Assembly (NCBI RefSeq): GCF_008122525.1
Contig: NZ_VSRV01000001.1
Span: 2,170,001-2,234,000 of the forward strand
Length of the DNA stretch: 64,000 nucleotides
Source: Marinomonas sp. IMCC 4694
Lineage (GTDB): Bacteria; Pseudomonadota; Gammaproteobacteria; Pseudomonadales; Marinomonadaceae
Reading direction: 5' to 3'
Shown: positions 1 to 8,863 of the stretch, piece after piece
Numbering within the stretch: the stretch's first letter is position 1
Layout of the letters: each line of letters starts with the position of its first letter
Program-made: the position numbers and the translations under genes
The notes under the pieces: generated by a model
Database searches by the model: none
What the model saw: the letters and a program-made list of their open reading frames with translations, nothing else
What the model was told of the DNA's origin: nothing

Positions 1-1
1 A

Positions 2-1243
2 AGCGCCAATCTTTACATTTATTATGATGATTGGTATTTCTTGGTTCAAGAAAGTCGTATGGAGAGCGATTGGCATCAATCCAAGATGCGAAACTTGCAC
101 GACCTCATCCCCCCACCTAGCACCCCAAATTTGGATTTAATTTACCCCTCTCAATATTACCGTAAACGGTTTTTATTATTTGATAGCCAAAAAGAGGCCA
201 TTATTGGCGAAAAACGTTTTAACGACGCTGAAACTCATGCGGTAACGGTAGACAGGAAAATCGTGGGTTATGTTGGTTTGCGCTCCATTCGCGAATTAGT
301 ACAAGATCAGACACTGCGCTTTGTTCGCCAACAAGGTGAAGCTTTCTTGCTTATTTCTGCCTTTATGTTGGCTATTGCCGCCTTGTTAACATGGCCTCTT
401 GCACAATGGTTAAGTCGGCCTATTATATCGATGCAAAGAGCCACTAAAAAGCTCGCCGCCGGTAAGTTTGAAACTCGAATAACGGTCAAGGGCGCAGACG
501 AGCTGTCCAGTTTAAGCAGTGATTTTAATAACCTAGCGTGTACACTAGAGCGCACAAGAGAAGCACGAAAACGTTGGGTGGCGGACACCGCACACGAACT
601 ACGGACGCCGGTTGCCATTCTTCGCGGTGAAATAGAAGCCATGCAAGATGGGGTAATAAAAGTATCTCCCGACAGTCTCGCATCGCTTCACCAAGAAACG
701 TTGCATATTGCTCGACTCATAGACGACCTTAATCAGCTCTCAATGCATGATATGGGCAGTTTAAATTATGAAATGGAAGAGGTTACTTTAGATGAAATTA
801 TTGAACAGACCGTTCAATCCATGGCACTGCCCTTTCAAGATGCAGGATTGACGTTGCAATTTGTTCGCCCTCAAAAGTACGCTATCACAATGGAAGGCGA
901 TTCAGATCGGTTGCACCAACTTTTTTCTAATCTCATGAACAATTCGTTGAAATACACAAATGCACCAGGCAAGTTGACCGTGACCTTAACCAAAAAGGCT
1001 CACACCGCGATTATTCTATTTGAAGACTCAGCCCCCGGCGTCAGTGATGAAGATACTAATAGAATTTTTGAACAATTTTTTCGCGTTGAAAACTCAAGGA
1101 ATAGAGCAACAGGAGGCAGAGGATTAGGCCTAGCCATTTGCTCTAGCATTGTCAACGGCCACCAAGGCACAATCGGTGCTTACCACTCTCTTGAGGGTGG
1201 GTTAGGTATAAAAATTGAATTCCCTTTAAATCACTCTCTCTAA
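2..1243 (+). CDS. baeS: Sensor histidine kinase, BaeS-like (5' end outside window)
   Basis: This is the C-terminal part of a membrane sensor kinase; the reading frame is open from base 2, so the true start lies upstream. One membrane segment (around bases 340-415) is followed by a HAMP linker, a HisKA dimerisation domain with the phospho-accepting His in AHELRTPVAIL (about base 590), and an HATPase_c domain with the N-box NLMNNSLKYT and the glycine box GGRGLGLAI. It should autophosphorylate and pass phosphate to the regulator 22 bp downstream. That regulator closely resembles BaeR, so a BaeS role in envelope stress is likely, but the sensor part is mostly missing and the signal cannot be judged. 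Confidence 0.8.
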   Translation, partial: SANLYIYYDDWYFLVQESRMESDWHQSKMRNLHDLIPPPSTPNLDLIYPSQYYRKRFLLFDSQKEAIIGEKRFNDAETHAVTVDRKIVGYVGLRSIRELVQDQTLRFVRQQGEAFLLISAFMLAIAALLTWPLAQWLSRPIISMQRATKKLAAGKFETRITVKGADELSSLSSDFNNLACTLERTREARKRWVADTAHELRTPVAILRGEIEAMQDGVIKVSPDSLASLHQETLHIARLIDDLNQLSMHDMGSLNYEMEEVTLDEIIEQTVQSMALPFQDAGLTLQFVRPQKYAITMEGDSDRLHQLFSNLMNNSLKYTNAPGKLTVTLTKKAHTAIILFEDSAPGVSDEDTNRIFEQFFRVENSRNRATGGRGLGLAICSSIVNGHQGTIGAYHSLEGGLGIKIEFPLNHSL

Positions 1244-1265
1244 CCGCACAGGAATACATACTATT

Positions 1266-1946
1266 ATGAGCAAAGTACTGATTATTGAAGATGAGCCAAA
1301 ATTAGCGGAATTAATGGCCGCTTATTTAGACCAAGCCGGTTATGAGCATCATCATTTGGATCGCGGTGATATTGCGGTGAACTACGTTAAAAACAACAAA
1401 GTTGACATTATTTTGCTCGATTTAATGCTGCCCGGCTTAGATGGTGTGGAGATCTGCAAACAAGTACGTCAATTTAGCGGCGTCCCCATCATCATGGTAA
1501 CCGCAAAAGCGGAAGAAATTGATCGCCTAATCGGCCTAGAAATGGGAGCCGATGACTATGTCTGCAAACCCTTTAGCCCTCGTGAAATTGTTGCACGCGT
1601 CAAAGCTAATCTGCGCCGTGTTGAGTTTGATCAAACCGAATCCCCCAGAACAGATGGATTTGATCTTGATATTGATCGTATCAGAGCAACGTACAAAGGC
1701 GAACTCATTGACCTTACAACGGTAGAATTTCAATTACTGCAGCTGCTTATAAAAGAGCCTGGGCGTGTTTTTGGTCGAGACCTGATTATGAAAAGCATTT
1801 ATGCCGACAGTCGTGTCGTGAGTGATCGTACCATTGACAGCCACATAAAAAAATTACGCAAAAAAATCTCCGCGGTGGCCCCTGAATTAAACGTCATTCA
1901 TTCGGTTTATGGTGCAGGATACCGATTCGAAAACAACGATCACTAA
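1266..1946 (+). CDS. baeR: OmpR-family response regulator, BaeR-like
   Basis: This is a 226-residue two-domain response regulator. The receiver domain has the acidic pocket (E8, D9), the phospho-accepting D52 in LLDLMLPG and K101 in CKPF. A winged-helix DNA-binding domain fills residues 130-225, with the recognition-helix stretch SDRTIDSHIKKLRKK. The segment KAEEIDRLIGLEMGADDYVCKP is very close to E. coli BaeR as I remember it, which supports the name. It starts 22 bp after the kinase gene, so the two are probably one operon. In known members BaeR activates multidrug efflux and envelope-stress genes; no such target is adjacent here. Confidence 0.82.
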   Translation: MSKVLIIEDEPKLAELMAAYLDQAGYEHHHLDRGDIAVNYVKNNKVDIILLDLMLPGLDGVEICKQVRQFSGVPIIMVTAKAEEIDRLIGLEMGADDYVCKPFSPREIVARVKANLRRVEFDQTESPRTDGFDLDIDRIRATYKGELIDLTTVEFQLLQLLIKEPGRVFGRDLIMKSIYADSRVVSDRTIDSHIKKLRKKISAVAPELNVIHSVYGAGYRFENNDH

Positions 1947-1968
1947 GCGCATTTCAAAGGAATGGATC

Positions 1969-2919
1969 TTGAACAATTTTTTAGAAGTATTGATATTTTC
2001 GTTTTCCGTCACCATGCCCATTTTTCTAATTTTGGTACTAGGTGCGGTTTTATATCGAATACGCCTTATTAACGATAACTTCGTTGATGTCGCGTCTAAA
2101 TTAGTATTCAACGTCACACTTCCCGCCCTGCTTTTTATTAGCATTTCAAAGACAAGTCTCAGCACTGATACGGATTTGTCTTTGGCTATTTATGCGATGA
2201 TCGCGGTCACCATCACTTACTTCGCATTGGAAGTGTTGCTGTCAATATGGGTATCTGACAAAGCAGAGCGTGCCGTCTTAGTACAAGGTGCGTTTCGCTC
2301 AAACATGGGCATTATTGGCTTGGCGTATTGTGTTAATGCCTATGGCGATGAGGTATTTTCTGTTGCTTCTGGGTATTTGGGCGGCGTTACGGTACTTTTC
2401 AATATATTGTCGGTCATTGGTTTAAATCGTGCACTTGGCGCCAATGTCGGCCTAGTCGTCATTCTTAAAGGAATTGCGAAAAATCCATTAATTATTGCTA
2501 TTCTCGCGGCGTTTATGGCGTCTTCAACTGGCTTCACTCTGCCCTCTACCCTACATAAAGCCGGCGACTATTTTGCTCAAATGACACTGCCTTTGGCCTT
2601 GTTGTGCGCGGGAGCATCCTTGAGTTTTAAGTCATTAAAAACAGGAATGATTGGCGCAATTATGGCATCGGTCAGTAAGCTGATTTTTATTCCGTTGACA
2701 TTGACATTGGGAGGCTATTGGTTGGGCTATCGCGGCATGGAACTTGGCGTACTTTTTCTCATGTCTTCTGCCCCCACCGCCTCGGCTAGCTATATCATGG
2801 TTCGCGCCATGAAAGGCAATGCCACCTTGGCCGCAAACATCATTGTCATCACGACCATTGCCTCCTTGCTAACCACCAGCATTGGCGTTACTTTGTTACG
2901 CAGTTTCAAGCTAATTTAA
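1969..2919 (+). CDS. AEC-family (auxin efflux carrier type) permease
   Basis: This is a hydrophobic protein of about 316 residues with roughly ten membrane segments, of the AEC/malonate-transporter type. The first segment (IFSFSVTMPIFLILVLG) and the repeat-like NVTLPALLF and SSAPTASASYIM segments fit that family. I chose the TTG at 1969 because it places MNNFLEV directly before the first helix and has AAAGGA just upstream. An earlier in-frame ATG at 1909 would overlap the regulator gene by 38 bases and add a polar stretch. Substrates of AEC permeases are usually organic acids, but none can be assigned here. It lies between two two-component systems and could be read from the baeR transcript. 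Confidence 0.75.
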   Translation: MNNFLEVLIFSFSVTMPIFLILVLGAVLYRIRLINDNFVDVASKLVFNVTLPALLFISISKTSLSTDTDLSLAIYAMIAVTITYFALEVLLSIWVSDKAERAVLVQGAFRSNMGIIGLAYCVNAYGDEVFSVASGYLGGVTVLFNILSVIGLNRALGANVGLVVILKGIAKNPLIIAILAAFMASSTGFTLPSTLHKAGDYFAQMTLPLALLCAGASLSFKSLKTGMIGAIMASVSKLIFIPLTLTLGGYWLGYRGMELGVLFLMSSAPTASASYIMVRAMKGNATLAANIIVITTIASLLTTSIGVTLLRSFKLI

Positions 2920-3001
2920 ACCATAAGACACCCTTATCCCAAGGTAAAATGTCACACTCTATTAGTGCTAATAAACATAATAACAGAGAGAGAGACTTTT
3001 T

Positions 3002-5083
3002 TTGATTTCACAATTCCGTAAGCATCGGCTGTCTTTTATTACACTTGGCTGCGCCCTTCTTACCTTACTTTTCTTTGGTGTTAATACGATTGCCTATCAA
3101 GCGCTCATCATAGACAAGCACTCTGAAGGCCAAGATCAATTGCTTGATTATGTCATTGAACTACGCAATGAATTAAAGAATTATCATATTTTGCCTTTCG
3201 CCCTCGCTGACAACCCCACGCTACTGGCTTTTATGGGCAGCCCACAAAACACGAACTTAAAACAGCGCCTTCAAAGACAGCTTGAAGACCTAACACACGT
3301 CTCCAAAACACAAGACTGGTTTATTCTATCCCAAAAAGGCGATTTATTGGTATCGAGCGAACAATCCCCCCATTTCAAATTAAGCGACTATTTCAACAAA
3401 GAGGATTTGAGCTCAGTACTAAAGGAACAGCAAGGCGAATACATCTTGATCTCGGGTTACAATGCTGAGTACAACCAGTCGGCGCATCTCGTGTTAGCGC
3501 CTGTTTACACCGCGACAGGTCTTGCTGGCGCGGTAGCCGTTCGCATCAATGTGAGTGATCTCATAGAAAGGTGGAATGTGTCAGACGATTTAGTGGTTAT
3601 GACCGATCAAAACAACTTGATTTTCTTGGCCAGTAAACTGAGTCGCTTATTGGTCAACAACTGGCTAGAAAGTCACACGGACGTACAGTTTTTAAACCGG
3701 ACTCGCGCTCAAATCTACCATTTAAACAATGAGTATTTTCTACTGCAAAATGTCACTTTAGATGACTTAAAGTGGCAAGTTCATTATTTATCTAATCTGA
3801 ATGGCATTCAGAAAAAGGCGCAAAATATCGCCTTTATTAGCCTTGGGGTGTTTGCGTTAGTTTTCCTTTTCTGGCTCTATCGAAGGGAACGCGCTTTAAA
3901 AATTGCCTCGAAATTAGAAAATGAACTTTTAATTGCCGACAGCGCATTACGTCAACGCGTGCTGATAGAAAACACCCACGTCGGGCTCTTACAACTGACG
4001 AAACGTGGTGAAATATCGTTTGTGAACCCCATGGGACTACGCTATTTCGGCGAAAGAGCTCAGCTAAATGGTCACTTTTTGTCTGATTTTTTACCAGATT
4101 GTTCAGAAAATCAGATCGCACTGTCGTTTATTACGTCTTTGCAATCGTACAAAACACCCGACGCCGCGTTCACGTCCACACTATTAGAGCGGGAAGTCGT
4201 ACTGCAAAAAGACAATGGCCAAACATTTCCGGCCCTTTTGTCCATCTCCTCTTTAGAATGGAGCGATTCTCAAGGGTACCTCGTTACCCTAATCAACATC
4301 AGTAAACGTAAAAAAGCGGAGCTCAATTTATTAGACGCTAATTCACGCCTAGAAGAGCGCGTCCTTGAACGAACCAATGCTCTTGAGGTGGCGCAAAAAG
4401 AGTTATTGAGAACCGAAAAGCTCGCCGCGATTGGACAAATGTCCACGGCCATTGCCCACGAGCTCAATCAGCCCCTAACGGGCATTAGAACGCTTGCCTA
4501 TACGGCTGAGTTGTTATTGAAACGCCAAGACACTGAGCAAGCATTAAAAACACTTATGGACCTAGAATCTCTGGTTGTTCGAATGCAAAAACTCACCAGT
4601 GAATTAAAAGTGCTGGCCTATCGACGCCCTGAGCAGCTCGCACCCACCTTAATTAGAGCATCCTTAGACCGCGCCATAGAGAACCTTGGTGACGATGTGC
4701 ATGACGTTCACTGGGACATTAAACTCTCCCCTTTAGACAGCGTTCTTGCTGAGCCAACAAGGCTAGAAAGGATTTTTTCCAATTTAATCAGTAATTCCGT
4801 TCAAGCCTGTACGGAGCAAAAAATACCCACACACATTCAAGTCTGCCTAACCTTAAAAAATGACCGCATTACGATAAACTACCAAGACAACGGCCCAGGT
4901 ATCGATAAAGCGCAACTAACGCATATTTTTGAACCTTTTTTCACCACGAAAGACATCGGTAAAGGGTTAGGGCTTGGGTTAGCCATCAGTGCAAACCTAG
5001 CCAAAGACATGAATGGAACGCTGCAAGCCTGTCACAACCTCGATTCCCAACTGATCTTTCGTTTAACCTTGCTGAAGGCCTAA
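3002..5083 (+). CDS. dctB: C4-dicarboxylate-type sensor histidine kinase DctB
   Basis: This is a 693-residue membrane sensor kinase. A membrane helix at about residues 10-33 is followed by a long periplasmic region (34-272) of the double-Cache type seen in DctB, a second helix near 274-292 and a PAS domain near 316-430. A coiled coil then leads to the HisKA domain with His486 in AHELNQPLTGIRTL. The ATPase domain has NLISNSVQ and GKGLGLGLAIS. The start is a TTG after an AGAGAGAG purine run; no better start is in frame. The next gene, 2 bp away, encodes a DctD-type regulator, which supports the assignment. No dicarboxylate transporter is in the window, so the ligand is inferred from the pair only. 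Confidence 0.8.
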   Translation: MISQFRKHRLSFITLGCALLTLLFFGVNTIAYQALIIDKHSEGQDQLLDYVIELRNELKNYHILPFALADNPTLLAFMGSPQNTNLKQRLQRQLEDLTHVSKTQDWFILSQKGDLLVSSEQSPHFKLSDYFNKEDLSSVLKEQQGEYILISGYNAEYNQSAHLVLAPVYTATGLAGAVAVRINVSDLIERWNVSDDLVVMTDQNNLIFLASKLSRLLVNNWLESHTDVQFLNRTRAQIYHLNNEYFLLQNVTLDDLKWQVHYLSNLNGIQKKAQNIAFISLGVFALVFLFWLYRRERALKIASKLENELLIADSALRQRVLIENTHVGLLQLTKRGEISFVNPMGLRYFGERAQLNGHFLSDFLPDCSENQIALSFITSLQSYKTPDAAFTSTLLEREVVLQKDNGQTFPALLSISSLEWSDSQGYLVTLINISKRKKAELNLLDANSRLEERVLERTNALEVAQKELLRTEKLAAIGQMSTAIAHELNQPLTGIRTLAYTAELLLKRQDTEQALKTLMDLESLVVRMQKLTSELKVLAYRRPEQLAPTLIRASLDRAIENLGDDVHDVHWDIKLSPLDSVLAEPTRLERIFSNLISNSVQACTEQKIPTHIQVCLTLKNDRITINYQDNGPGIDKAQLTHIFEPFFTTKDIGKGLGLGLAISANLAKDMNGTLQACHNLDSQLIFRLTLLKA

Positions 5084-5085
5084 CC

Positions 5086-6459
5086 ATGGAAAGCATAAGC
5101 ACAAGTTCTCAGATTGAAATTTGGCTGTTAGATGATGACGACATTGTTCGCTCAACGACCGCACAATGGTTGCGCTTGTCAAACCACGAAGTCCGCGAGT
5201 TTCAAGAAGCACAAGACATCATCAACCAGTTTCATCCTGGGCAAGCCTGTATTATTGTCAGCGATATTCGCATGACACCAATTGACGGTTTATCGCTCAT
5301 GGCCAACTGCCTAGCCAAAGAAAAAGACCTCCCGTTTATATTGATTACCGGTCACGGGGACATAGACACGGCGGTAAATTCCCTTAGAGATGGCGCGTTC
5401 GACTTTTTAGAAAAACCCTTTGATCCTAACCGCTTGCTGAAAACAGTCGAAAAAGCCATCCAATTAAGAAAAGTACAACGTCAACACGCCAATCAATCGC
5501 AATACTTAGGTGATCTACACGGTTTAGAAGAAACCATTATTGGTCAAAATGAACAAATGATCCGAGTCAGACAGCAAATATTAACCTTTGCCAGCATGGA
5601 CACCCACGTGATTGTTTACGGTAAAACAGGCTGCGGCAAAGAGCTCGTTGCCAAGGCATTACATGATTGCAGCCCCAGAAATACCCAGCCCTTCGTCGCG
5701 ATCAATTGCGCCGCTATTCCCGCCGACCTGTTTGAGAGCGAACTGTTTGGCCACGAGGCAGGGGCGTTTACCAGCGCCAACAAAAAACGCGTCGGCAAAT
5801 TGGAACATGCCAGTGGCGGCACACTGTTTCTGGACGAAATAGAAAGCATGCCCCTCGCCATGCAAATTAAATTACTGCGTGTGCTCCAAGAAAATCAGCT
5901 CGAAAGAATTGGCAGCAATGCCACTATCCACATTGATTTAAGAGTGGTTGCAGCGGCCAAGAGCGATTTACAAGCACTGGAAAATTTCAGGCAAGATTTA
6001 TTTTTTCGCCTGAATGTCTCGCAAATTCATCTTCCCGATTTGCGCAGCAGAGGGTCAGATATCCCTCTACTCTTCGAACATTTTTGCCGTATCGCCATTA
6101 AAGAGCGTGGCGGCCAATCTCAGCCTTTGAGTCCAATAGACCATGAAACATTGGCACTTTACGGATGGCCCGGCAATGTCCGTGAACTCCGAAACGTCGC
6201 CCTTAGATTTGCTTTAGAACCCAATACCAGCGTTGCCAAAATATTGGCCGGGTATCAAGCTCAAGATGACCTAGACACCATAACACCACTGCCTTTGAGT
6301 GTTAAAGTTCAAGAATTTGAGCGGAGTCTCATCGAGGCCAGTATTCGACAGCAAAAAGGCAATATCCAACTGGTACTGGAGCAGTTACAGCTTCCGCGGC
6401 GCACACTGAATCAAAAAATGCAAAAATACGGCCTGAACCGCGTCGACTATTTAGACTAA
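5086..6459 (+). CDS. dctD: Sigma-54-dependent response regulator DctD, with a GAFTSA loop
   Basis: This is a 457-residue NtrC-type activator. It has a receiver domain with phospho-accepting D60, a sigma-54 AAA+ domain with Walker A GKTGCGKE at 179-186 and Walker B FLDEIESMP, and a Fis-type helix-turn-helix at the C-terminus (QLVLEQLQLPRRTLNQKMQ). It should activate sigma-54 promoters when phosphorylated by DctB. The sigma-54-contacting loop, normally GAFTGA, reads GAFTSA at residues 226-231 (bases 5761-5778). The loop is otherwise intact, including the essential Phe-Thr. The gene follows dctB by 2 bp. Its targets, usually a dctA or dctPQM transporter, are not nearby. Confidence 0.85.
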   Translation: MESISTSSQIEIWLLDDDDIVRSTTAQWLRLSNHEVREFQEAQDIINQFHPGQACIIVSDIRMTPIDGLSLMANCLAKEKDLPFILITGHGDIDTAVNSLRDGAFDFLEKPFDPNRLLKTVEKAIQLRKVQRQHANQSQYLGDLHGLEETIIGQNEQMIRVRQQILTFASMDTHVIVYGKTGCGKELVAKALHDCSPRNTQPFVAINCAAIPADLFESELFGHEAGAFTSANKKRVGKLEHASGGTLFLDEIESMPLAMQIKLLRVLQENQLERIGSNATIHIDLRVVAAAKSDLQALENFRQDLFFRLNVSQIHLPDLRSRGSDIPLLFEHFCRIAIKERGGQSQPLSPIDHETLALYGWPGNVRELRNVALRFALEPNTSVAKILAGYQAQDDLDTITPLPLSVKVQEFERSLIEASIRQQKGNIQLVLEQLQLPRRTLNQKMQKYGLNRVDYLD

Positions 6460-6575
6460 CTAATCAGATCCATCAAAGTCAGAAAAGCGCGAGAAAAACC
6501 CATTGAAACGTTGGGAGCACCAAAACATTCTATAAAACTTAATAAGAACCAGTTGCATTTGAAATGAAAGTGTCA

Positions 6576-6594
6576 TTTAATGATAATCATTATC
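6576..6594. promoter_or_regulatory. Fur box (iron-responsive operator)
   Basis: The 19 bases TTTAATGATAATCATTATC match the consensus Fur operator GATAATGATAATCATTATC at 17 of 19 positions. The site ends 18 bases before the preferred start of the AraC-type regulator. Fur with Fe(II) would be expected to repress the regulator and perhaps the flavodoxin behind it. Confidence 0.85.
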
Positions 6595-6612
6595 AAATTA
6601 AGGCGATACAGG

Positions 6613-7500
6613 ATGCAAATACACATGCGCAATGTCTATGACGGCCGTGGTGAGGTGAAGAAAGCCATACAGCCTTGGCTTTCCGGGCATTCGCAACGGC
6701 TTGACTTACTTCCTGGGTTGCAGCTGCTTAAACAACACCTCCATAGCAAATCAGACGTGTCTGTGTGTGAAGAAGCGCCATCCAGTCTGTATTTTTCTTT
6801 TGTGGGAACAGGCCCTATTCACAGTGCAAACGATGCCCAATCTTTGCAGATAGCGTATCACCCGCGCCGCTTAAATGGCTCTTTTGATCTTCCCAAAGGT
6901 TACCAACAAAGTACGCTTCAAATTTGTATTCGTCCTTCATTGCTAGCGACAGTGCTTGGCGAAACAGAAGCCCAGCTTGTTCAACACCTCATCAAAATGG
7001 TTGAAACATTAAGCAATCCGAGGGGAATCATTGAACTTACTTTAACTAAAAAATCACTCCAGTTGCTAGGTTCTGTTGTCTCACACAAGGGGCATACTAT
7101 CAGTCTAACTGGACATCTTTACGCTTTGCTTTTTACTCTTATTGAACAGCTTCAACAATTAAACCATCTTGCACAATGTGATGACTGTCAACGCAAAGTG
7201 TTTCATGCACAAAACCTGCTTGAAATACCCATAAACGGAGCATTAAACATCAAACAATTGGCTCAAAAGGTAGGTCTCAACTCGGACACCCTTGCCATAG
7301 GCTTTGCGTTTGTTGTGGGACAGTCTATTGAGGATTATGGCACCGAAAGGCGAATCAAATTCGCCGCGGCTCAGCTTAGACAAAACCCTATGGCCAAACC
7401 TCGCATTTTGGCGGAGAGTGGCTTTTCAGAAGACGAATTTGAAGCCGCCTTTATTGAGCATTATGGTGTCAGTAGCCAGCAATACAAACACATTCACTAA
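6613..7500 (+). CDS. AraC-family transcriptional regulator, Fur-box controlled
   Basis: This encodes about 295 residues with a non-conserved N-terminal part and an AraC-type double helix-turn-helix at roughly residues 205-295. The second HTH (ILAESGFSEDEFEAAFIEHYGVSSQQYK) follows the usual AraC pattern loosely. An upstream ATG at 6580 lies inside the Fur box, so I prefer the ATG at 6613, which has TAAGG nine bases before it. The Fur box suggests a PchR-like regulator that answers to iron limitation, possibly with a siderophore as co-inducer; this is inference, and no siderophore genes are in the window. The flavodoxin gene follows 21 bp later in the same direction. Confidence 0.75.
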   Translation: MQIHMRNVYDGRGEVKKAIQPWLSGHSQRLDLLPGLQLLKQHLHSKSDVSVCEEAPSSLYFSFVGTGPIHSANDAQSLQIAYHPRRLNGSFDLPKGYQQSTLQICIRPSLLATVLGETEAQLVQHLIKMVETLSNPRGIIELTLTKKSLQLLGSVVSHKGHTISLTGHLYALLFTLIEQLQQLNHLAQCDDCQRKVFHAQNLLEIPINGALNIKQLAQKVGLNSDTLAIGFAFVVGQSIEDYGTERRIKFAAAQLRQNPMAKPRILAESGFSEDEFEAAFIEHYGVSSQQYKHIH

Positions 7501-7521
7501 ATAGTAGGAATAAAATTCATC

Positions 7522-8058
7522 ATGGCACAACCCTCTATTGCCCTCATTTATGGCACGGACACCAACAATACAGAAGAAATTGGCCATAAGATCGCCAAAC
7601 AATGGGAAGAACTTGGTGAATCCGTTGATATTTTTAACATTAAGGAGATTTCACTAGACCAACTAGAATCTTACCCGATGCTTATTTTAGGCATCCCTAC
7701 GTGGGACTTTGGTGGCATTCAATCTGACTGGGAAGACGTTGGCGATTGCCTGGCTGAACTCTCACTTGAACACAGTGTTATTGCTTTGTACGGCCTAGGT
7801 GACCAATTTGGTTACGGCGACTATTTTATTGATGCGGTGGGATGGCTATACGAAAAACTACAACCCACGAATGCAACTTTTATCGGTCAATGGCCAACAC
7901 AAGGCTATGATTTTGAAGCCTCCAGAGCCTGTACAAAGGATAAAACGTCTTTTGTCGGTTTAGCGATCGATGAAGATCAACAATTTGACCTCACTGATCA
8001 ACGTATTGAACAGTGGGTTATCCAGCTTTACGCGGAAAGAACCATCGAAACCGCTTAA
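7522..8058 (+). CDS. fldA: Flavodoxin (long-chain)
   Basis: This is a 178-residue flavodoxin, a soluble FMN protein that carries single electrons in place of ferredoxin. The N-terminal phosphate-binding loop is GTDTNNTEE, close to the usual T/S-x-T-G-x-T with Asn where Gly is common. The FMN-stacking regions are visible as IPTWDFGGIQSDW (about 59-71) and GLGDQFGYGDYF (about 92-103). The inserted loop after residue 118 makes it a long-chain type. Its place behind a Fur-box regulator fits the classic role of flavodoxin under iron shortage. No separate Fur box was seen directly upstream, so it may be read from the regulator's promoter. Confidence 0.9.
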   Translation: MAQPSIALIYGTDTNNTEEIGHKIAKQWEELGESVDIFNIKEISLDQLESYPMLILGIPTWDFGGIQSDWEDVGDCLAELSLEHSVIALYGLGDQFGYGDYFIDAVGWLYEKLQPTNATFIGQWPTQGYDFEASRACTKDKTSFVGLAIDEDQQFDLTDQRIEQWVIQLYAERTIETA

Positions 8059-8324
8059 GTTATCACCGTGACTGGCCATTTACTCACGCTAACGACTCAA
8101 ATTTGGGTACACAAACATTCACTGCCCTGAATGACCAAATTTAGCATTGAATAAATGAGATAACTGAGCAGATTGCTTTCAATGCGTAAAGAACGTGGTT
8201 GCCTCTCTTTCTCTCCGGCTTGGAGGCCGCCGCGTATTTTTTAAATGTTTTTTTCTAACCACGCTTTTTTCGGTTCACAATTCGCTATGATGTAAATCAT
8301 TTTTTTACAGACCGTTGGCTTAAT

Positions 8325-8639
8325 ATGAACCTTCAACTCACCGATATCGTTATCTTTATTTTGGTCGCTGCCCTTGTGTATGCCTGGTGGCGCAACTCGT
8401 CCATCAGAGAATTGGCATTAATCAACGCAAAAAAACACTGTGAAGCCCTCAATTTGCAACTGCTCGATGGGAGCGTAGCAGGATCCCAATGGCGCCCTAC
8501 CTGGCACCAAGGCGAAATAAAAATCAAACGCAGTTACACATTTGAGTTCAGCTCTAGTGGTGTGGCTCGCTACCCCGGAAAAATACGCTACATTGGTAAT
8601 CAGCAGGTAGATATATGGTTAAGTCCACACGATTTTTAA
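8325..8639 (+). CDS. DUF3301 small membrane-anchored protein
   Basis: This is a 104-residue protein with a single N-terminal membrane helix (IVIFILVAALVYAWW, about residues 8-22) and a cytoplasmic domain containing KKHCEALNLQLLDGSV and a tryptophan-rich RPTWHQGEIKIKRSYTFEFS. This pattern matches the DUF3301 family of proteobacterial proteins of unknown function. It stands alone, 265 bp after fldA and 224 bp before the chemoreceptor. No function can be given. Confidence 0.7.
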   Translation: MNLQLTDIVIFILVAALVYAWWRNSSIRELALINAKKHCEALNLQLLDGSVAGSQWRPTWHQGEIKIKRSYTFEFSSSGVARYPGKIRYIGNQQVDIWLSPHDF

Positions 8640-8863
8640 GGATTTAGGAATGCGACATTACAAAAAATTACATTTAGACACAGCAACAATACAAGGTGTT
8701 ATTGGTTTTTATGGCTGCACGGTAGTAATTAGGTCATTATAGAAATAGAATGCTAGAATAAATAAAAGGCAATTCAGTTGATTAAATGTTGGACATAAGT
8801 GAGAGAAATGCTCTCCTAACGCTCGTTCATTGCTCTACTTACAATAAAAATTCAGGATACATT

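Noticed and set aside
5612..5865. Open frames in other phases inside dctD.
   Set aside because: They are shadows of the AAA+ domain, which is intact in its own frame.
8194..8263. A long-range inverted repeat CGTGGTT/AACCACG after fldA, possibly a small RNA.
   Set aside because: The stem is seven pairs with a loop of over 50 bases and no compensating structure. It is too weak to call.
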